Part shown: piece after piece, positions 58,226 through 64,000 of the stretch | How positions within the stretch are numbered: position 1 is the stretch's first letter | Layout: each line of letters starts with the position of its first letter | Assembly (NCBI RefSeq): GCF_965638725.1 | Contig: NC_134962.1 | Location: 1,309,501-1,373,500, forward strand | Length of the DNA: 64,000 nucleotides | Source: Aptenodytes patagonicus | Taxonomy: Eukaryota > Chordata > Aves > Sphenisciformes > Spheniscidae | Direction: 5' to 3' | Position numbers and translations under genes: made by a program | Notes under the pieces: generated by a model | The model's database searches: none | Seen by the model: only the letters and a program-made list of their open reading frames with translations | Told to the model about the DNA's origin: nothing

Positions 58226-58290
58226 CTGCCGCGGCCGCCCGCTCGCCGCCCGCCCGCCGGCCGCACACAGACAATATGGCGGAGGCACAA
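58226..58290 (-). other. CSNK2A1: CSNK2A1 non-coding first exon (3' end precise, 5' end approximate)
   Basis: On the minus strand a GC-rich stretch ends in GCGGCAG|GTACCGG at 58226/58225, a consensus donor that can splice to the acceptor before 44767 in the start-codon exon. The 5' boundary is estimated from the promoter motifs. Confidence 0.55.
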
Positions 58291-58396
58291 GGCTCGGCCG
58301 CCAGCCGCAGGGACCAGAGCGAGGCGCGCCGGAAGCGGAAACCCCGCAGCCCGCTGGCGCGCGACGTGCCGCGGGGGGGCGGGACGCGCATGCGCA
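58270..58396 (-). promoter_or_regulatory. CSNK2A1: CSNK2A1 CpG-island promoter with YY1-like and NRF1 sites
   Basis: AATATGGCGG at 58273-58282 (CCGCCATATT in the gene's direction) is a YY1-type element often found at or just after the transcription start. GCGCATGCGC at 58386-58395 is a palindromic NRF1 site. There is no TATA box. This matches ubiquitous expression of CK2. Confidence 0.6.
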
Positions 58397-61300
58397 GGGG
58401 ATGGGGAAAGCGCGCCGCAGGGGCTTGTGGGGGCTGTAGTCCGCGGCGGGGCGGGCGGCGGTAGAGGCCTCGGCGGCGCGGGGAGGCCCGGGGGAGGGGC
58501 CTCGGGCCTTGTCCCCGCTCCGTGCCCCCGGGTCGTGTCCCGGCAGGGGCAGCTCGGGCCGCCCCGTGAGGCCAGGCCAGGCCAGGCCGGGCGAGGCGAG
58601 GCGGCGGGATCCGTAGCCCGGCGCGGCCCGCCCGTGTCGGCCTCCCTGCCCCCGCCGCCCCGGCGGGAGGCCTGGCCGTGCGCGGCGGCCGCCCGGGTCC
58701 GGACCCGGACCCCTCCGCGGGGCTCCCGAGGGGCCGCCCCTCAGCGGGGGCTGTGCGCGGGGCCCGCCGCCAGGTGGCAACTGCGGCCTGCCGAGGCGAG
58801 CCGGGCCCGCAGCCCCCGCGGCCCTTCCCCCGGCCCGCCGGGCGGCCCGCCCGCCCTCCAGGCCCGGCGGCCGGAGCCCTGGGGACGCTGCAGAGCGGTG
58901 GGGCCCCGGCGGGCCCCGCACCGGGGGATCCCCGAGCCCTGCGGCTGCAGGGGCTGTGGCGGGGTTGATGGAAGGGGCTCTTCCCCCCGCAGCGTTAGCG
59001 GGGCCTGCGGCCGCGCTGGGCCAGAAGCCGGGCTGAGCCCCGACCTCTTCCAGGGCCCGGTGACCTTCACTCGCTGCCTTTCGTGTTTTTAGCCCCGATT
59101 TCCTGTCGTGCAGCCTGGGAGGTCGGCTTTCCCTCCAAGGGTCGGCCAAAGCAGATCGCCCGCTGACCCCTCTTACCGCAGGCTGAGCCAGGGGAGACCC
59201 CGAGCGGGGGGAAACGCGTCAAGGCACGGCCGACCCTCCTGCCGCTTCCTCCGAAACGGCACCGAGCCCCCCAGGCAGGGCGGGAGCGCGCCCCGGCTCA
59301 CGGCACCCTCAGAACGGGGCTGGCTGGGGACGCGCAGCCCCGGGCCGGTCGCTGCCCTGCCACCGCGGCCGGGCTCTGGCCAAGTGCTGCAGCCCACCTG
59401 GAGCTGTGAGCCGGCCCGGCGGGGAGAAGGGTTTGTGCTGAGCCGCGTCCGCACCCCCCTGCCCCCCCCCCCCCCCCCCCGGAGTCCCCCGTGCCCTTCA
59501 GCACGTGGGCGTGTGGCACAAGCGGACGGGAGCCAGCCCGGCCCCCCGTGAGGCTCCCCCCAGCCGCGGCCTTATGGAAAGCTGAGCACAGCCATGCTTC
59601 ACCCCGCTTCCCTCCCGGCGTGGGAGTCTTCCCCCACGGGAGGTACCGCTGGCCCGAATCTCACAGCCCCTCACCCCGGGTCACTCCCATTAGGTAAAGG
59701 AGCAGCTCGTCTTGGCGGGGGTATCTCCCTCTCGTGCTTTCCTTGTATTGTACGGGCCTGGGTCATCGAGGAAATCTTACAGGTCCTTCTGCTGCCGAGT
59801 GGTCACGGGGGAAGCCCGGCCCCCTTCCCCCCATTGTCAGCGGACGGGCCGTATCCTTGCTCCGAGCCCCGGCCCCTAAAAATAGCTCTTTGTCAGGCGA
59901 TTGTTCCGACACCTTCGCGGCGGCATTGACGTGGGCCGGAGCGGGAGAGCGGTGGGGTAGGTGGAGGGGAAGGGCTGGAGGTCTCCCCTGGGACTGCTCC
60001 GAGTATTCGCCGCTGATAACGGCCCCTGTTGTGGGGAAATGGGCTCCTGGCGCGTGGCTGCGTGCCGAAGGCCTTCCCCTGCCGCTGCCCGCCGCTGCCT
60101 GCTGCTGCCCGACGGTCACCTCTCCCCCACCTGTCCCAGCCCTTCTGCCAGCTCTGCGCCAGACCCCCCGCCCTGGGGTCCCCAAGCGGCCCCGCAGCGG
60201 GGAGGCCTCTGCCCAGGGCGCATGGTGGGGGAGAACGGAGCCCTCCTGAGCCCCGGCTCAGACCCCGCAGGGTGGGGTCCAGCCCTGCACCCCCCAACCG
60301 GCACCCCGGGGCTCCCTGCGTGCCCCTGCCCTGCTCACCCCAGTGGGGCCAGGGCAGGCAGGGGTCTGTCCCAGGGGGGAACGGGGTTGCCAGCGCGTGG
60401 GAAGGCGGCCCAGACCCCCGCCACGTTTTGGAGGGGTTAAGCCCAGCCCTGCAGAGCTGTTCCTGCCCCGGGCACCCGCAGGGGCGACCCGCAGCGCGGC
60501 CCTTCCCCGGCCCCCAGTGAGAGCCCCACTAACACGGCCCCATCTCCGCCGACGGTGCCTGTTTGGTTGAGGAGCCCCTGCAGGGCTCGCCCTGGGGAAG
60601 GGGCTGTGCTGTGGCAGGAGGGGGGCTCAGCCCTCCCCCAGACACCCCTTCCCCAGTGCCGATACTGAATGGCTCCTGGGAGCTGCGGTGCCCGCTGTCC
60701 CCCGTACCCGCTCAGAGGGGCCCCTCACACCGCGCAGCCCCGGCGCTGCCCCACGCAGGGGAGGCACCTCGGGGAGAGTCCCCTCATTTGTCACCCCCTG
60801 CCACCCCAATTGCTGTCAGCTGGAGGTGACCGTCCCCCCGGGGCCCTCTCCTGCCCGGCCACCCCAGCTGCAGAAACAGGATTTTATTTCCCATGAGCGT
60901 GAGCAGATCTGGATTAAAATAAACTCCTGGCCCAGATCCCTTTTCTGGTGTCGCAGGAGATGCCATGCTTGCCGCGAGCGCTGCCCGTGGCCCCGCTGAG
61001 CGCCCGAGCCTCGACCCTCCGGGCCGCGCGTCCCGGTGGCAGGGACATGCCTGTCCCCTGCCCAGCCCTTGGGGACATCTCCCTCTCCCAGCCGTGCCCG
61101 GCCGCGCTGGCTCTTGGGCACGCTGGCTCCACTCAGTGACTGTCCCCAGGCCGGGCTGAGCCCCCTGGGGCCGCTGGATGTGGCGCGGGGCACGGGGCCA
61201 GCCCCGCTCTGATTACCCCCAGCACTTTTTCCTTTTTCTTCCTTAATTTACTGAGTGCTAAATCCAAATATTACAACTTCCCCTCCGCACCGCTGGTTAC

Positions 61301-62281
61301 GCAGGCGGCCCCCGGCCGGGCATTGTCTTATTGTTTGCAGAGGGAAGCTCCAGCGGGAGATTAACCTGGCGTTCACCCCGCGCCACGGCTTCACACCCTG
61401 TCCCTGCCGGCGGGGCCCACGTCCCCGGGGACTGCGGCCGGCACGGTGTCCCGGCGGGGTGAGCAGCTCCGAGGGGTCCGGTGCACGGGGGGACGCGGCG
61501 GGGCGGTGGTACCGAGGGTGGCTGGCAGCGTGGGTGCCCACGGAGGGGTTGGCGTGGGGCTCAGCAGCTGCAGGGCCAGCCGGTGGGGTGGCGAGGAGCT
61601 GACGGGTGTCCTGGGGGTCTCAAGCAGACCCTTTGCCCCGTTCCTTGCCCAGGGACCCTGGCAGGGTGCTGGCGGGGTCAAGTACGGTCTGTGCCTGCTG
61701 GCAGAGGGAGGCAGGGACTGCCCGACACCCCAGCCTGGGGGCCATCACACTGACCCCTGGTCTGCCCGTCCCGTCCCGTCCCATCCCGTCCCATTCCCGT
61801 GTGCCCATCACACCATGGTTCATGCTGTGTCCAGCCCAGCCCAGCCCTGGCTGCCCATCCCTCGCCGGTCCTTCCCCCCACCCTGCCCTGGGCAGCACAG
61901 CTCTGTCCCCCTGTCCCACTGTCCCCCGTCCCCATGTCCCCACCTGCTGCCATCTAGACCTTGGGGGTCGCTTCGCAGTCCTTTGCCCCCAGGTCTGACA
62001 GGGCCGGGGGTGACCTGCAACGCTCGGTTGATTGCTGCGGTCAGTGCAACAGGGAGGATTCCCCAGGCAGCGAGTGGCTGAGCTTTGCTCCAGTGCCGGT
62101 GCAGGACACGTTGGTGTCTTCGCCCTGAGCCTCCGCTCTGGGAGGAGCCCAGGGAGGGCCAGGCAGCACCCAAAGGTGTTGCCAAAGGACAAGGCGTGAG
62201 GAGGGCTGCATCCCGGGGCTGAAATCTGCCTTCCTGTCCCCCATCCCTGGCTGGCTCCGCTTGCTTGGCCGGCAGAGGCCT

Positions 62282-62325
<44 letters not shown>

Positions 62326-63236
62326 ACACAGCTTGACCCTGCTGTCCCATCTTGGGGGCTGTGGGTCGGGAGAGCAGCGCTGCCCACCGACTGCAGGCTC
62401 TGCGAGACCCCTCTGCTGTGGCGGCTCTGTCCTCCCACGCCCCCGTGGCCAGACAGACCTTCCTGGGTCCCCGCGCGGCCGTGGGTCCCTTTCCACCAGC
62501 CCTGGTGTGCAATGGTGCTGGGGACTATAGGGTCCTGGCCTCCCCATCACCGGGGAGCGAGCCCCGGACTAAGCCCCCTGCCCGCCTGCCTGCGGCTCCG
62601 GCAGCTCCTGCCCGTCCAGACCCGGCCTCAGCCGTCCCACCAGCGCGGCAGCTCTTGGCACTGCTGGGCTCCTGCCGCGGGTGCAGCCCTGCTGCATTCC
62701 AGCCTCGCTGGCCCAGCAAGGTTAAACTGCGGAGAGGCTGAAATATTTGGGAGGGGAATGGAGAAGGGAAAGGGGAAAAAAAAAAAAAATCTATAAAAAG
62801 AAAGTTTAAAAACACAAGCTAAAGAAAAAAATACCAGGCGCAGAGTGCAGCTGCGGTTCTGGTTCCAGTTCCCAGGTGATGTCAGGCCTGGAGCCTCTCC
62901 AGCCCCGGCCCCTCGGAGACGGTCTTTGTGGGTTCAGCACTGAGTGTTTTTCCTTCCTGAGACTCGGGGACACCTTCCTGTCTCAGAGAAAGCGGCCAAG
63001 AGCCTTTCCAAGGGTGTCCGCGCGCAGGAAGGGGAGAGGATGGGAGGGGAGCACGAGAGAGGCGGCGTGGCTGGGCTTGGCGCGGGGCTGCGGCAGCCGG
63101 GGAGCCGGGAGCATCCATGGGCGATCGGCTGCGGTGGCCACGGCGTTCGCCCCGCGCGGGGCAAAGGGGCGCCGGGCTCCCACCGGCCCGACAGCCTCTG
63201 GCGCCTCTGAGTCACCGTTTCCCTCTCACGGTGCTG
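58397..63236. other. GC-rich flank beyond CSNK2A1, no supported gene
   Basis: Long open frames occur on both strands but none resembles a known protein; TCF15, SRXN1 and SCRT2, the next human neighbours, are not in view. AT-richer islands stand out at 59876-59920 (with the MEF2-like CTAAAAATAG at 59876-59885), 60885-60940 and 61225-61370, possibly regulatory. A (CCCGT)n stretch lies at about 61765-61800. Confidence 0.5.
62282..62326 (+). repeat. (AGGCTC)n hexanucleotide microsatellite
   Basis: Seven consecutive AGGCTC units with no interruption. The Glu-Pro repeat in one minus frame is an artefact of it. Confidence 0.95.
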
Positions 63237-63246
63237 GGAGGGGTTG

Positions 63247-64000
63247 GAATGTACTGGGACCCGCGGGATTGGCACCGGCACAGGCTGGGACCCATGGGCT
63301 TGGCACTGGGACATGCTGGGACCCACGGTCCCAGCGCTGGGACACGCTGGGATCCACAGTCCCAGCACTGGGACGTGCTGAATTCCACAGCCCCAGCACT
63401 GGGACTTAACTGGGACCCATGGCTGTTACGCTGGGGCTTACTGGGGCCGTAGTCTCTGGCACTGGGACCCGTGGGCTTGGCACTGGGACATGCTGGGATG
63501 TGCAGCCCCAGCACTGAGATGTGCTGGATTCCACAGCCCCAGCACTGGGACATACTGGGTGCACAGCTCCTGCACTGGGACGTGCTGGGACCCATGGCCC
63601 TAGCACTGGGATGTGCTGGATTCCACAGCTCCGGCACTGGGACGTGCTGGGACCCATGGCCCTAGCACTGGGATGTGCTGGATTCCACAGCTCCGGCACT
63701 GGGACGTGCTGGGACCCATGGCCCTAGCACTGGGATGTGCTGGATTCCACAGCTCCGGCACTGGGACGTGCTGGGACCCATGGCCCTAGCACTGGGATGT
63801 GCTGGATTCCACAGCTCCGGCACTGGGACGTGCTGGGACCTATGGCCTTTATATTGGAGCTTGCTGGGGCCCTAGTCGCTGGCACTGGGACATGCTGGGA
63901 CGCTCGTGCTCAGCCCTGGGACACACTGAGACCCACGACCTGGCGGTTGGGACACACTGGGACCTGCGCACTCAGTGCTGGGACCTGCTGTGCCCCCAGC
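63247..64000 (+). repeat. Minisatellite with 31-bp unit and 62-bp higher-order repeat, runs off window end
   Basis: Units of about 31 bp built on CACTGGGACGTGCTGGGACC repeat from about 63247 to the window edge. Between 63601 and 63840 the units pair into a nearly perfect 62-bp dimer (same phase at 63601, 63663, 63725 and 63787), while both flanks are more diverged. Open frames across the array are repeat artefacts. Confidence 0.9.

Noticed and set aside
58275-58464. Plus-strand frame starting ATGGCGGAGGC over the CSNK2A1 promoter
   Set aside because: The ATG with good context is part of a YY1-type promoter motif; the 62-codon product has no recognisable features, and no downstream exon was found.
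57479-59149. 556-codon minus-strand open frame over the CSNK2A1 promoter
   Set aside because: It crosses the CSNK2A1 first exon and CpG island, has low-complexity composition, and resembles no family.
61820-62550. Minus-strand frame with a Glu-Pro repeat
   Set aside because: It is produced by the AGGCTC microsatellite; the flanks show no protein similarity.
63212-63875. Repetitive Trp/Gly/His-rich frames at the right end
   Set aside because: They translate the 31/62-bp minisatellite in different phases.

Overview
This window looks like a bird genome, probably a GC-rich, gene-dense microchromosome segment. Three things suggest this: compact vertebrate genes with spliced introns, dense CpG islands with long C/G homopolymers, and an interspersed-repeat content limited to two short CR1 LINE tails. 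The gene order matches human 20p13 and, as far as I remember, chicken chromosome 20: C20orf96, SOX12, NRSN2, (TRIB3), TBC1D20, CSNK2A1. The species cannot be told from the sequence alone.

Layout. Positions 1-2.6 kb hold no gene I can support. A nine-exon minus-strand coiled-coil gene, the C20orf96 ortholog, occupies 2.6-7.03 kb. Positions 7.1-9.3 kb are a CpG island with an RFX X-box and a CCAAT cluster; divergent promoters probably lie here. SOX12 (single exon, +) has its CDS at 10007-10906, a TATA/CCAAT promoter near 9.2-9.3 kb, a repeat-rich 5' UTR and a 3' UTR of about 3.2 kb. NRSN2 (+) starts at an X-box promoter near 15.0 kb and has two coding exons at 16998-17670. An orphan first coding exon of TRIB3 lies at 19.13-19.34 kb with no kinase exons after it. 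TBC1D20 (-) has eight coding exons between 23029 and 32202. CSNK2A1 (-) has twelve coding exons between 34987 and 44668 and a non-coding first exon at 58.2 kb. Positions 58.4-64 kb are GC-rich and without a supported gene, ending in a 31/62-bp minisatellite.

The genes are not one pathway. C20orf96 is a poorly known coiled-coil protein; SOX12 is a SoxC transcription factor; NRSN2 is a small vesicle membrane protein; TBC1D20 is an ER-anchored Rab1 GAP; CSNK2A1 is the CK2 catalytic subunit. All splice junctions given were read by eye from GT/AG sites; reading phases close perfectly for C20orf96 (1020 nt), NRSN2 (561 nt), TBC1D20 (1182 nt) and CSNK2A1 (1176 nt).

Most notable points: the TRIB3 remnant with RBCK1 missing from its usual place; RFX X-box promoter modules at C20orf96/SOX12 and NRSN2; a 73-bp repeat array plus a CGG tract in the SOX12 leader with an open frame running into the protein; and a pair of CTCF-like motifs at the TBC1D20 promoter. 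I found no CRISPR array, operon-like system, RNA gene or clear endogenous virus.
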